Positions 19,944-29,198 of a stretch of DNA of 64,000 bases are shown one piece after another (positions within the stretch are counted from its first letter, which is position 1; each line of letters starts with the position of its first letter). Under the pieces are notes generated by a model. That model saw nothing but the letters and a program-made list of their open reading frames with translations. It was not told the DNA's origin and searched no databases. Position numbers and translations under genes: made by a program. Where the stretch lies: NCBI GenBank assembly GCA_903900705.1, contig CAIUOG010000119.1, forward strand, positions 1 through 64,000. The letters run 5' to 3'. This DNA is from an uncultured Acidobacteriia bacterium. GTDB taxonomy: Bacteria; Acidobacteriota; Terriglobia; Bryobacterales; Bryobacteraceae.

Positions 19944-20879
19944 ATGGAAACCCCCGAAACAGAACCGGTTTCAACGGAAGAATTGACGGAAGCGCCCGCG
20001 GTGGAAGGCGAAGCACCGGCGGTGGATGGCGAAGCGCCCGCGGTGGAAGGCGAAGTGATTGCCGACGCGCCGGTTGCGGAAATCGATATCGCCGTTGATG
20101 AGGACGAAGAGTTCTTCCTGCCGGAAGAAGATCCGCATGTATTTACGATGCCGGTGGCTGACGCGGAACTGAAGGCGGTTCTGGAAGCGATCATCTATGT
20201 GACGGAAGAACCGCTCACGCTCGACCAGCTCTGCGCGGGTCTGGACCAGCCGCGTGACCGCGTGCTGGACATTCTGGAAGAACTGGCGGCCGATTACGAG
20301 CAGTCGCACCGCGGGCTGACGATCCGGGAGATTGCCGGCGGCTTCAAGATGGCGACGAAGCCGGAGCATCACGAGTCGGTCCGGCGCTTTGTCCGGAATC
20401 TGAATCCTCCGCTGAAGTTGTCTCTGCCGGCGCTGGAAACGCTGGCGGTGATCGCGTACAAGCAGCCCATCACGGCGCCGGAGATCATGGAAATCCGCGG
20501 CGTGCAGGGCGCCGGCGTGCTGAAAACGCTGATCGACCGCAAACTGATTGCCACGGCGGGTCGCAAACAGGTGGTGGGCAAGCCGATTCTTTACAAGACA
20601 ACGCGCGAGTTCCTGGTTCAGTTCGGGCTGAAGAATCTGGCCGAATTGCCCACGCTCAAAGAATTCCAGGACATTGGCCGCATGGATTCCGATGCGGGCG
20701 CGCCGGCGGAAGCGCAGCACACGCCTTCGCCTTCGGAGCCGCTGCTGTTCCCCGCCGCGCCGCATGAAGAGGCGGCGCCGGAACCGGAAACCGTACTCGA
20801 AACCGCACCCGAACCCTCTGCCGAAGAACCTGAGACCGGCATACAAGCAGAAACAACAGCCCCGGAAGAGGTTCAATAA
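19944..20879 (+). CDS. scpB: segregation and condensation protein B with acidic repeat extension
   Basis: A 311-residue ScpB, which bridges the kleisin in the Smc complex. The core of two winged helices (about residues 75-230) has LKAVLEAIIYVTEEPLTLDQL and LPALETLAVIAYKQPITAPE, followed by RGVQGAGVLKTLIDR. Residues 1-70 are an acidic extension with three tandem heptads (APAVEGE, APAVDGE, APAVEGE at 17-37). The C-terminal 80 residues are low-complexity and rich in Ala, Pro and Glu. The stop overlaps the rluB ATG by one base. Confidence 0.96.
   Translation: METPETEPVSTEELTEAPAVEGEAPAVDGEAPAVEGEVIADAPVAEIDIAVDEDEEFFLPEEDPHVFTMPVADAELKAVLEAIIYVTEEPLTLDQLCAGLDQPRDRVLDILEELAADYEQSHRGLTIREIAGGFKMATKPEHHESVRRFVRNLNPPLKLSLPALETLAVIAYKQPITAPEIMEIRGVQGAGVLKTLIDRKLIATAGRKQVVGKPILYKTTREFLVQFGLKNLAELPTLKEFQDIGRMDSDAGAPAEAQHTPSPSEPLLFPAAPHEEAAPEPETVLETAPEPSAEEPETGIQAETTAPEEVQ
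19992..20054 (+). repeat. three tandem 21-nt repeats in scpB
   Basis: Three consecutive 21-nt units encode APA-V-E/D-GE heptapeptides. The first and third units are identical at the protein level, and the second differs by one Asp. Copy number may vary between strains. Confidence 0.8.
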
Positions 20880-21748
20880 TGCCCGAAGAGCGCCTGCAGA
20901 AAATCCTGGCCGGAGTGGGTATCGCCTCGCGCCGCAAGGCGGAGGAACTGATCCTCGAAGGCCGTGTCACGCTGAACGGTCAGACGGTTACCGAACTTGG
21001 CACGAAGGCGGACATCGAGCGCGATCACATCAAGGTGGATGGCCGTCTGCTGCGCCCGGTCACCAACCACGTTTACATCGCGCTGAACAAGCCCGATTCC
21101 GTGGTCACCACCGCTCACGACCCGCAGCGCCGCACCACCGTGATGGATTTGCTGAAGGGTCTCAAAGCGCGCGTCTATCCGGTGGGGCGGCTGGATTATC
21201 ACAGTGACGGACTGCTGCTGCTCACCAATGACGGCGAGTTTGCCAACACCATTATTTCCGCGAAAAGCCACATCCCGAAAACGTATTACGTGAAGGTCAA
21301 GGGCGCTCTCACGCTGGAGGCGGAAGAGAAGTTCCGCACCGGTATTCCGCTGAGCGGCAAGCGCACCGCGCCCGCCGGGCTGAAGCTGATCCGCAAGGGC
21401 GATAACCCGTGGTACGAAGTGACGCTGATTGAAGGCCGTAATCAGCAGATCCGCATCATGTTCAAGCACCTGGGGCACCTGGTGGAGAAACTGCGCCGCG
21501 TCCGCATCGGCGTGGTGGAACTTGGCAAGCTGAAGCCGGGTGAGTTCCGCTTCCTCGACCAGGAAGAAGTGGCGAAACTGATGAAGATGGCGAAGCGCGA
21601 GGGCGGTCCGGTGGATCTCGTCCGCCCGCGTCCGGATTCGGCCCGGCTGCCGCAGTCTCCCGCGAAAAAGACGGCGGCGAAAAAAGCGTCTCCGAAGGCG
21701 ACAAAAAAACATGTCGGCACAAAGCGACCAGCTCCTAAAAAGCGCTAA
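20879..21748 (+). CDS. rluB: 23S rRNA pseudouridine synthase, RluB/RsuA type
   Basis: A 289-residue enzyme. The N-terminal S4 RNA-binding domain (about residues 3-50) starts ERLQKILAGVGIASRRKAE. The catalytic domain has the VGRLDYHSDGLLLLTND motif, with catalytic Asp106, and the RNQQIRIMFKHLGHLV motif near 188. Residues beyond about 255 form a Lys-rich tail. It is the usual companion of scpAB in bacterial genomes. The last 38 nt overlap the next gene in another frame. The exact target uridine (RluB 2605 or another) is inferred from the subfamily only. Confidence 0.95.
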   Translation: MPEERLQKILAGVGIASRRKAEELILEGRVTLNGQTVTELGTKADIERDHIKVDGRLLRPVTNHVYIALNKPDSVVTTAHDPQRRTTVMDLLKGLKARVYPVGRLDYHSDGLLLLTNDGEFANTIISAKSHIPKTYYVKVKGALTLEAEEKFRTGIPLSGKRTAPAGLKLIRKGDNPWYEVTLIEGRNQQIRIMFKHLGHLVEKLRRVRIGVVELGKLKPGEFRFLDQEEVAKLMKMAKREGGPVDLVRPRPDSARLPQSPAKKTAAKKASPKATKKHVGTKRPAPKKR

Positions 21749-22115
21749 GACAATCGCGGTGGTCGGGCTCTCCGGCAATCGCTGGCGGCCCAGCTATGGC
21801 GTCAGTGAGTACATGCAGGCCATGGGCTACCGCATCATTCCGGTGAATCCCAAAGAGTCTGAAGTGCTGGGCGAGAAGGCGTACGCCACGCTCGAGGAGA
21901 TTCCGGAGCCGGTGGATATTGTCAACATCTTCCGGCAATCGCATTTTGTGCCGGAGATTGTGGATTCGGCGATCCGGATCGGCGCGAAACTGGTGTGGAT
22001 GCAGGAAGACGTCATCCACGAAGAGGCCGCACGCAAGGCCCGTGAGGCTGGTCTGGAAGTCGTGATGGACCGGTGTATCCTGAAGGACCACCGCAGGCTG
22101 ATGCGACCGGCTTAG
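21711..22115 (+). CDS. CoA-binding domain protein (YccU-like)
   Basis: A 134-residue Rossmann-fold protein of the CoA-binding family (CoA_binding_2). It shows TIAVVGLSGNRWRPSYGVSE near 14, then IIPVNPKESEVLGEKAYATL and a C-terminal GAKLVWMQ segment, all typical of the family. Function is unknown beyond CoA binding. It overlaps the 3' end of rluB by 38 nt, which suggests it is the last gene of that operon. Confidence 0.9.
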   Translation: MSAQSDQLLKSAKTIAVVGLSGNRWRPSYGVSEYMQAMGYRIIPVNPKESEVLGEKAYATLEEIPEPVDIVNIFRQSHFVPEIVDSAIRIGAKLVWMQEDVIHEEAARKAREAGLEVVMDRCILKDHRRLMRPA

Positions 22116-22118
22116 CCG

Positions 22119-22955
22119 CTATTCCGCCAGCTTCGTCGCCTGCCGGGAGACCAGTTGCCAGCCCGCCGGGGTTTTGGTCCAGACGTGCAGCACGTTCATG
22201 TGGACGATGTTGGTGCTGCTGTGCCAGAGATCCACTTTCGCCCGGACCAGCGCCACGCTCTGGTCGCCGCCGTAAAGGCGCACCGTGGTGTTGGAGAAAT
22301 CCATGCGTTCGATGGGGCTCGCGCCCTTCATGATGGAACTGATCACATCGGCCTTTGTCTGGAACTCCCCGCCGGAGTGCACATAGGCGAGGTCCGGCGC
22401 GAGGAGTTTGCCGAGAGCGGCGTCGTCCCTGCTGATCATGGCGTTCCTGTAGGCGTCCATGGCTGCGAGGACCTCGGTTTCGAGGGTGGCGGCGGAGACC
22501 TTCGGCTTCCAGGCGGCGGCGAGTTTCTTTGCTTCGGAAAGCTGCGCGGGAGTGAGCTTCAGGGCAAGGTCGTCTCGCATTTCCGCGACGCTCACCTGAT
22601 CGCCGCCTGTGGTGCCGGCGGCTGCCAGCAGGTACCACATATAAGCCTGGACGAGGTCCTGCTTCACGCCGCCTTTGCCAAAGCCATAGAGGATGCCCAG
22701 GCTCGCCTGCGCGAACGGTTCGCCCTGATTGGCCGCCTCCCGATACCAGTGTTCGGCCTGCGTGAAGTCTTTCGGCAGCCCGATGCGCCCGGTTTCATAG
22801 TTCTTGCCGAGGTCGAACTGCGCGTCAGCATCGCCTTTGAGCGCGCGTTCGAGCAGCCGTTCGCGCAGGGGCCGCGCGGGTTTGCCGCCGCCCGGAGGTT
22901 GCGCCAGACAGCACGCCGCAGTCAGGAGAAATGCCGCCAGAGATCGGTTCCGCAC
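22119..22955 (-). CDS. secreted protein with Sel1 repeats and a SnoaL-like domain
   Basis: A 278-residue protein with a lipoprotein-like or Sec signal (about residues 1-18, ending CCLAQ). Residues about 38-115 form two Sel1-type repeats (GDADAQFDLGKNYETG, AQASLGILYGFGKGG). Residues about 160-275 resemble a DUF4440/SnoaL-like nuclear-transport-factor-2 fold (AMDAYRNAMISRDDAALGKLLAPD). Function unknown. It is convergent with the CoA-binding gene (3-nt gap) and follows the VWFA gene on the same strand by 22 nt. Confidence 0.8.
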   Translation of the reverse strand: MRNRSLAAFLLTAACCLAQPPGGGKPARPLRERLLERALKGDADAQFDLGKNYETGRIGLPKDFTQAEHWYREAANQGEPFAQASLGILYGFGKGGVKQDLVQAYMWYLLAAAGTTGGDQVSVAEMRDDLALKLTPAQLSEAKKLAAAWKPKVSAATLETEVLAAMDAYRNAMISRDDAALGKLLAPDLAYVHSGGEFQTKADVISSIMKGASPIERMDFSNTTVRLYGGDQSVALVRAKVDLWHSSTNIVHMNVLHVWTKTPAGWQLVSRQATKLAE

Positions 22956-22977
22956 GGCTACGATGCTATCACGCGAT

Positions 22978-25089
22978 TTACGGGGCCAGCACGATGGGAG
23001 CCTGCCAGAAGGACGCTTTCTGGCCGGCGGGATCGAGTACGGTGACCTGGCAGTTGTAGCGGCCGGGCTGCAGTTTCCCGAGCGACAATACGAACTTCAG
23101 GGGCACGGTATGGAGCCGGTTCGCCTGACCTTCGGTGACGGGCAGGGGCGGTGTTTCGAAGGCCTTCGTCTGGCCGCGGTAGAAGGTCACGAACGCCACC
23201 AGCGGTTGTGTGGTGGTGGCATTCGGCTCATAGGCCTGCAGGTAGACGTACATGTCCTTGTTGCGGCTGAAGACGCGGGTGACGTTGGGCAGCAGTTTCT
23301 GCCCGTTCTGCACCAGCGGATTCGCCACCAGGCCCTTGTCCTTATCCTTTGCCGTGAACAGCGCGTCGCGCATGTCCTGCAACTGGCTGCTCAGGACCAC
23401 GGAACTGAGCGGGATCCGCTTGTCTTCCTTGTTCAGGTTGGGGATGAGGAACTTCGTGATGTAGGTGCCGATGCGCCCCGTTTCGTCGTCACGGGCCAGC
23501 ACTTTGATGGTGTAATTGCCGGGCAGCAGCGTGAAGCCGGTGTCGTACTGAATCGGGCGTTTGGCCAACTCCGCCACGGTTGCGCCGGTGAGTTTGATGT
23601 CCACCTTGTCGCGCACGTTGCTGACGGTGGTGCCGTATTCGTCCTTCACCTCACCGATGAAATCGATCACAGTGCGCTCGGAGCCGCCGCGTCTGGCGAG
23701 CGCGAGTTCACTGCCCGGAATCTTCATGGCGAGCGGGACGAAGTATTCGGCGCGGTTGATCTGGAAGTAGTCGACTTCGAGGGCGATGGTGAGGTCGGTA
23801 ATGGGGTCGCCCTGCATGAGCGCGTCTTCGAGTTGCCGTTCCTTATCAGCGGTGGTGAATTTGCTGAAGGTTTTGCCGGCGTAGTAGCCCTGGCGGTAAT
23901 CGAGTTTCGCGGAGGTGTCGGCGAGGGAAATCTTCACGCGCCGGAACTTGCCGTCGAGCGCCGGCTTCGTCGTGTAATAGCCGATGATGTAGTAGCTCGA
24001 AATGGCCTGCTGGGCCTGGACGATGCCCTGGGCGAGATCGTTGTAATCGAGCAGGGCTTTGCCGCCCGTGTCCGCCGCGAGGGCGTACAGGGTGTCCTGC
24101 GAACGCTGGAAATTGGAGGATGCCGCCAGCGCGGAGGCCCCCGAATACATGCCGGCGCCTCCCGGCGAACCCACGGTGGCATCGCCGAGGGGCGCGCCCG
24201 CCACAAGACCGCGCGCGTCGATGGGGAAGAACGATACGTTCGCGCGGACCGCCGCGTTGGTGGTCGCCTGCAACTGCGCCTGGTTGTTGGTGCCATTCAG
24301 GCGCAGGCCGCTGGCGAAGTAGATCAGCGATTTCTTTTCGTTGAGCGACCCCAGCATTTTCACCGCCGTCTGCAGGGCGGCCAGTTGCCGGTCCGTATTG
24401 AAGATGTTGAATTCGGCGTCGTCCTGCCCGAAGGCGCTGCCGGTATCGGCGGAACTCGCATCGGCGGCATTTTCATCGAAGCCCTGGCCGCTGCCGACCA
24501 CCAGCGTCTCCACGGACTTCAGCAGTTCGGTCTTATCGCTGGTGAAGTCATTCAGTACCTTCACGGCCGCGCCTTCATACTCCAGAATCGACATCATGTC
24601 GGCGGGCTTCATCTGGTTTTTGATGAACTTCTGCGCCGAACTCAGCGCGCGGATCTGATCCGGCACGGGCATCGAACTCATGTCGAAATAGATGGCGAGC
24701 ATGCGCTTATCGCGATAGCGGATATCGCCCGGTGGCTCCGGCGTGATCTGCCCATGCGCCACGGTGGTGACGTTCCGGGAGGCTGGCGGAGGGGAGGCTG
24801 GCGTGGGCCCGGTTGCGTCAGGCTCATCCAGTTTCTGGAACTCGCAGAACTGAATGGTTTGCGCGACGCCGTCTTCGGTGAGGGTGAAGTCCTTCGCGGT
24901 CAGGCCCTCCACCGGCTTGCCGTTTTTGTCTTTCACGATGACGGCCTCCACCACGAGCTGCGTGTTGGTGGTGAACTTCACGACACCGTCATTCGACTGT
25001 GTGGCGTTGGACTGAGAAGAGGCCGCCTGCTGGCCGGTAAGGGGCAGCAGAAAGACGAGCAAAGAGGCGATCAGTTGCCGGATCATCAT
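22978..25089 (-). CDS. VWFA-related domain protein (Acidobacteria type)
   Basis: A 703-residue secreted protein. The signal is at residues 1-23. A segment with EAVIVKDKNGKPVEGLTAKDF lies near 47, followed by a von Willebrand A-like domain containing LAIYFDMSSMP near 131, where the metal-site motif deviates from the strict D-x-S-x-S. The middle holds SLIYFASGLRLNGTNNQAQL and FFPIDARGLV. The C-terminal half is beta-rich. These proteins are abundant in Acidobacteriota and their role is not known. The ATG overlaps the TAA of the receptor gene upstream by one base, so the two are co-translated. Confidence 0.88.
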   Translation of the reverse strand: MMIRQLIASLLVFLLPLTGQQAASSQSNATQSNDGVVKFTTNTQLVVEAVIVKDKNGKPVEGLTAKDFTLTEDGVAQTIQFCEFQKLDEPDATGPTPASPPPASRNVTTVAHGQITPEPPGDIRYRDKRMLAIYFDMSSMPVPDQIRALSSAQKFIKNQMKPADMMSILEYEGAAVKVLNDFTSDKTELLKSVETLVVGSGQGFDENAADASSADTGSAFGQDDAEFNIFNTDRQLAALQTAVKMLGSLNEKKSLIYFASGLRLNGTNNQAQLQATTNAAVRANVSFFPIDARGLVAGAPLGDATVGSPGGAGMYSGASALAASSNFQRSQDTLYALAADTGGKALLDYNDLAQGIVQAQQAISSYYIIGYYTTKPALDGKFRRVKISLADTSAKLDYRQGYYAGKTFSKFTTADKERQLEDALMQGDPITDLTIALEVDYFQINRAEYFVPLAMKIPGSELALARRGGSERTVIDFIGEVKDEYGTTVSNVRDKVDIKLTGATVAELAKRPIQYDTGFTLLPGNYTIKVLARDDETGRIGTYITKFLIPNLNKEDKRIPLSSVVLSSQLQDMRDALFTAKDKDKGLVANPLVQNGQKLLPNVTRVFSRNKDMYVYLQAYEPNATTTQPLVAFVTFYRGQTKAFETPPLPVTEGQANRLHTVPLKFVLSLGKLQPGRYNCQVTVLDPAGQKASFWQAPIVLAP

Positions 25090-28000
25090 TAAAACCTCAC
25101 CCGGACGTTGGCGCTTACCGTCCTCATTGGATTTGCCGCATTGGGCAGGCCGAACTGGGAGCTTGTGACCGTGGTGTTCCAGCTGGGGAACGTCACGTGG
25201 TTCAGGGCGTTGGCGGCGTCCAGGCGAACGTCCATCGTCACCCGGTCATGCAGCGGGAAGGTACGCGCCATGGAAGCGCCGAGGTTGAACTGGCCCGGGC
25301 CGGTGATGGAATTGCGCCCGGCGTTGCCCCACTGTCCCGCGGCGGGTGCGCGGTACGCAGCCGGGTTCAGGAAGAGCCCGGTGGGGGCGCCGTAAAGCGC
25401 CGCGCCGGTGTAATCCGGCCGGATGCTGCCCGTGACGCCGGTGCCGATCACGTTTGCCACATAGACCGGCGTGAGCGGCATGCCGCTGCCCGCCGTGATC
25501 TGCGTGCTGATGGTCCATTCTTTGAAGGCCGCGCCGCGCCAGCCCGTCATCAGCGCGCCGCCCTTCACGCCGACTCCCGTGCTGTACTGCGTCTGCACCG
25601 TCAGCACATGGCGCTGGTCGAAGTTCGAAAGTCCGCGTTCGCCGCGCAGGTTCAGCCAGTTCTGGGCGATGAGTGAGCCGCCCTGCCCGCGCCCGCCCAG
25701 TGCCGCATCGTCAAGCGCTTTCGAGAAGACGTATTGCGCGGTGGCGGTGATGCCGTTGTGCAGGCGGCGACGCAACTGGAACTGTCCGGATTCTTTGGAG
25801 GAATTGCCGTTGGACGTCAGGTAGGTATAGCCGGCCTGGCAGGCGGGGCAGGGGTTCGGCGCGCCTGTTGGATAGGTATTCGGCAGGAAGGCCTGCTGCG
25901 CGCGGGTGCCTTTGATGCCCAGGTAAGTCGTTGTCATGACGAGCGAGCCGGGCAGATCGCGCTGCACCTGCAATTGCCAGCTCTGCGCGTAGCCGATTCG
26001 GAAGTTCGGGTCCACCGCGAACGTGTTGGGCGTGGTGGTGGGCGAAAAAACGAAGCCATTTGCGAGGGTCAGGGGATTCGCGGCGGTGTTCTGCACGCTC
26101 AGACTCTTCGAGAGCGGGGATTGCTGCGCCATCCGGCTGGCGATCGACTGGTAGACCGAAGTGTCATACGTGATGCCGTAGCCGCCGCGCACCACGAGCG
26201 ACGAGCCCGGGATGGGCCGCCACGCAATGCCGATGCGCGGCTGGATGGCGTGCTTGTCGGGATTCACCAGGGAGTCGGCGAAGCGCAGGCCGGTGAGCGA
26301 GCCGGTGGGGCTGTTGGCGATCACGGGAGCTTCGGCGCTGAAGCCGGGCTTGATGTCGAGATTCACGAGCCGGCCGTACTTTTCGGTGGTCGGGGCGTTG
26401 TACTCCCAGCGCGCGCCGATGTTGAGGGTGAAGGACGGCGTCAACCGCCAGTCGTCCGTCATGTAGAGGTCATAGAGCGCGGAGCGGAAGTATTTGTCGG
26501 CATTGCCGAAGGCGATGGAGCTGGTGTCCGGGGTGCCACGCAGAAAGTCGCCGAAGTCGGAACCGGTGGCCGCGCCGGTGAAGGCAAAGCTGCCGCGGGG
26601 ATCCTGCTGGCCGAGGAAGTTCGATTGCAGCTTTTTGTAGTCGCCCCCGAAGGTAAAGTTATGCGGGGAGCGGTTGAAGTAGCCGTTGAAGCCGCCCGCG
26701 GCGGTCTGGCTCCGGTTGTAGGACTGCTGTGCATCGGACAGGGGATAGATGCCGCTGGCGAAGCTGAGAGCCGGGGGCCCCCAGTTCAGAGCGTCCTGGT
26801 TGTTGCCGGTGATGCCGGCCGCGCCGGAGACGTTGGTGCGATTCGCGAAGTACGGCGTGCTGCGCTGCGCCAGGCGGTTGAACTGGAGCTTGTAGGTGGC
26901 AAAGAAGCGCTGGCTGAAACGGTGCGCCCAGTTGACCGTGATGTCGAATCCGGAGGAACTGTTGGTGTCAGTGAAGCCGAACAGGCTGTTCGATTCCCCG
27001 CGAATGCTCTGAAAGCCGAAGGTGCCGAACACCTGGTTGCTCCGCCCGAGGGTCTTCGAAAGGCGCGCCTGCACGCTGTCCTGATCGCTGACGCCAGTGA
27101 GCGCGGTCTGGTAGTTGTAACGGCCGATGGCGTTGAAGTTCGGGAGAGGATAGAACTTCAGCAGCGCGAGCGCCTGGGGACTGATCAGGCTGGCTGGTAT
27201 GACGCCCGTTCCGGTGTCGCCATCGCGCTGCGCCTGCGTTGGCACCAGCGCGGAGACCGTGTTGGCGTTGCGATTCCGCTGGGACTGGTAAGCGATAAAA
27301 AAGGCGGGCGGCGTGGGCGAGTTGATCAGGTGGGGAATGCGCAGGGGGCCGCCGAAGGTGCCCATCACCTGCAGATGGGTGTAGGCTGGCTTCGGCGTGT
27401 CCTGGCCGGTGAGCGAGTAATTGCGGGCATCGAGAGCGGCATTTCCGAGTACAAAACCGGCGCTGCCGTTGTAGAGCGAGCCGGGTCCGCGACGGTTATT
27501 GCCGAACGCGCCGGACATCCCGAACGGAGAAACGGCGGCGTTATTGGAGCTGCCGTTGATGGCGAAGGAGTCTGCCGAGCTTTGATTGGCGTCGCTGGGC
27601 GCGGCCACGGTGTCGGCGGTCGGCGGTGCGGCGGAAGCCTTCACGTCTGTGCGCTGGAAGCCGGCTTGCGGGGTTGCCGCGACGGTCGGTTTGGAATTCT
27701 TTTTGCCTTTTGCCGGCGCCTTGTTTTCCGTCACCACGGTGGTGGGCGCGGGAGTTGGCGGCGCGGGTGGGGCGGCCGGCGCACTCGCCCTGATCTCGTC
27801 GAAGGGCAACAGTTTCAGTTCCCATTCCAAAGCCGGCGCGGACGCGGACACCGTGACGGTCTGTTTGAGAGGCGCGAAGCAGAGCATGTCCACTTCCATT
27901 GACCAGACGCCATCCGGGAGATCCGGAAACGAGTAGGCGCCGTCCGGGTTCGTGACAGCCGTGAATTTCTTTGCCTCCGGCGCAGCGCCCTGGCCCGCCG

Positions 28001-28130
28001 TGATGGTTGCCGTGATGGTTGCCGTGATTGTTGCGCCCGGAACCGGCAGGCCGGCGAACTTCACCGTGCCCTTCTGTTCCGTGGCGAAAAGACCGGTTGC
28101 AAACAGCAAAATGAGGAACAACTTACGCAT
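25089..28130 (-). CDS. Oar-like TonB-dependent outer-membrane protein
   Basis: A 1013-residue protein. It has a signal peptide (residues 1-16), a carboxypeptidase-regulatory/Cna-B-like domain (about 20-100, GAYSFPDLPDGVWSMEV), a Pro/Ala-rich linker (about 110-165) and then a large beta-barrel. The barrel has many alternating aromatic strands and the terminal strand ends in VRF, a typical outer-membrane C-terminus. No strong plug motif is visible, so it may be an Oar family member without a full plug. Substrate unknown. It heads a two- or three-gene operon with the VWFA gene. Confidence 0.87.
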   Translation of the reverse strand: MRKLFLILLFATGLFATEQKGTVKFAGLPVPGATITATITATITAGQGAAPEAKKFTAVTNPDGAYSFPDLPDGVWSMEVDMLCFAPLKQTVTVSASAPALEWELKLLPFDEIRASAPAAPPAPPTPAPTTVVTENKAPAKGKKNSKPTVAATPQAGFQRTDVKASAAPPTADTVAAPSDANQSSADSFAINGSSNNAAVSPFGMSGAFGNNRRGPGSLYNGSAGFVLGNAALDARNYSLTGQDTPKPAYTHLQVMGTFGGPLRIPHLINSPTPPAFFIAYQSQRNRNANTVSALVPTQAQRDGDTGTGVIPASLISPQALALLKFYPLPNFNAIGRYNYQTALTGVSDQDSVQARLSKTLGRSNQVFGTFGFQSIRGESNSLFGFTDTNSSSGFDITVNWAHRFSQRFFATYKLQFNRLAQRSTPYFANRTNVSGAAGITGNNQDALNWGPPALSFASGIYPLSDAQQSYNRSQTAAGGFNGYFNRSPHNFTFGGDYKKLQSNFLGQQDPRGSFAFTGAATGSDFGDFLRGTPDTSSIAFGNADKYFRSALYDLYMTDDWRLTPSFTLNIGARWEYNAPTTEKYGRLVNLDIKPGFSAEAPVIANSPTGSLTGLRFADSLVNPDKHAIQPRIGIAWRPIPGSSLVVRGGYGITYDTSVYQSIASRMAQQSPLSKSLSVQNTAANPLTLANGFVFSPTTTPNTFAVDPNFRIGYAQSWQLQVQRDLPGSLVMTTTYLGIKGTRAQQAFLPNTYPTGAPNPCPACQAGYTYLTSNGNSSKESGQFQLRRRLHNGITATAQYVFSKALDDAALGGRGQGGSLIAQNWLNLRGERGLSNFDQRHVLTVQTQYSTGVGVKGGALMTGWRGAAFKEWTISTQITAGSGMPLTPVYVANVIGTGVTGSIRPDYTGAALYGAPTGLFLNPAAYRAPAAGQWGNAGRNSITGPGQFNLGASMARTFPLHDRVTMDVRLDAANALNHVTFPSWNTTVTSSQFGLPNAANPMRTVSANVRVRF

Positions 28131-28264
28131 GCGCGGCGGATTCTCCGATCACCACAACCTCTGTAGACTCCAGTGTCAACTACTTTGGACGCTGCCCGAA
28201 AGATCCCGTCCTTAAGCTATTCCGAAGCAAACGTCCCAAAAGTTCCGCGAAAGTCACCGGACGC

Positions 28265-28270
28265 TACAAT
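28265..28270 (+). promoter_or_regulatory. TACAAT -10 element just before the PfkB kinase gene
   Basis: TACAAT ends 7 nt before ATG 28278, placing the expected start of transcription at or one base from the start codon. No clear -35 is visible. Confidence 0.5.
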
Positions 28271-28277
28271 TAAGGGA

Positions 28278-29198
28278 ATGTCTATGGTCGTCGTTGGCTC
28301 CGTCGCGTATGACGGCGTCGAAACCCCGCACGGAAAAGTGGAGCGTATGCTTGGTGGCGCGGCCACCTATATCGCCCTTTCCGCCAGCTTCTTCACGCAG
28401 CCCAAAATCGTCGCGGTCGTCGGCGAGGATTTCGCCCAGGAAGATACGGATCTTCTGGTCTCGAAAGGCATCGATCTGACCGGTCTGGAGCGGGTGCCCG
28501 GGAAGTGTTTCTTCTGGGCGGGCAAGTACTCGCCGGATATGAATGACCGCGAGACGCTGGTTACGGACCTGAACGTTTTCGCCGATTTCAATCCGAAGCT
28601 GCCGGACTCCTATAAATCGACTCCCTATCTGCTGCTGGGCAATATTCAGCCGGGGCTGCAGAAGGCCGTGAAGGCGCAGATGGATCCGTCGGTCCGGCTG
28701 GTGGGCGGCGACACGATGAACTACTGGATTGCCGATTTCCGCAGCCAGTTGCTGGAAACGATTGCGGAATGGGACTTCCTGCTGATCAACGACGGCGAAG
28801 CGCGCATGCTTTCGGGCGAGAACAACCTGAAAAAGGCCGCCGCGAAGATTATGGACATGGGGCCGAACACGCTGGTGATCAAGCGCGGGGAATACGGCGC
28901 AATCCTGTGGCGTCGGGACGGCCATTTCATGGTGCCCGGCTATCTTCTGGAAGACGTTTTCGACCCCACGGGCGCGGGTGACTGCTTTGCCGGCGGCTTC
29001 ATGGGGTATCTGGCGGGCCAGGGGATCGACCTGAAAGATCCGAAAGTGGATCACAACGAAGTCCGCAAGGCCGTGATTTACGGTTCCGTGATGGGCAGTT
29101 TCTGCTGCGAACGCTTCGGAGTCGACCGGTTCCGCACGCTGACCCGCAGTGAGATTGATGGCCGCTTCGAAGAATTCAAAGCCTTCACGTCGTTCTAA
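28278..29198 (+). CDS. PfkB-family sugar kinase
   Basis: A 306-residue ribokinase-like kinase. The N-terminal GG motif is MLGGAATYIALSASFF near 24. The C-terminal signature DPTGAGDCFAGGFMGYL near 233 contains the catalytic Asp. The substrate (a sugar or nucleoside) is not predictable. I use ATG 28278; the frame is open to 28173, but those extra residues do not fit the family. The gene's 3' end overlaps the following glycosyltransferase by about 40 nt, which suggests an operon. Confidence 0.9.
   Translation: MSMVVVGSVAYDGVETPHGKVERMLGGAATYIALSASFFTQPKIVAVVGEDFAQEDTDLLVSKGIDLTGLERVPGKCFFWAGKYSPDMNDRETLVTDLNVFADFNPKLPDSYKSTPYLLLGNIQPGLQKAVKAQMDPSVRLVGGDTMNYWIADFRSQLLETIAEWDFLLINDGEARMLSGENNLKKAAAKIMDMGPNTLVIKRGEYGAILWRRDGHFMVPGYLLEDVFDPTGAGDCFAGGFMGYLAGQGIDLKDPKVDHNEVRKAVIYGSVMGSFCCERFGVDRFRTLTRSEIDGRFEEFKAFTSF

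Noticed and set aside
22804-25092. Long plus-strand open frame (762 residues)
   Set aside because: It lies antisense to the VWFA gene, has no family motif, and mirrors its codon pattern, as is common in GC-rich DNA.
25734-27902. Long plus-strand open frame (722 residues)
   Set aside because: It is antisense to the Oar-like receptor gene, has no recognisable domain, and is a compositional shadow.
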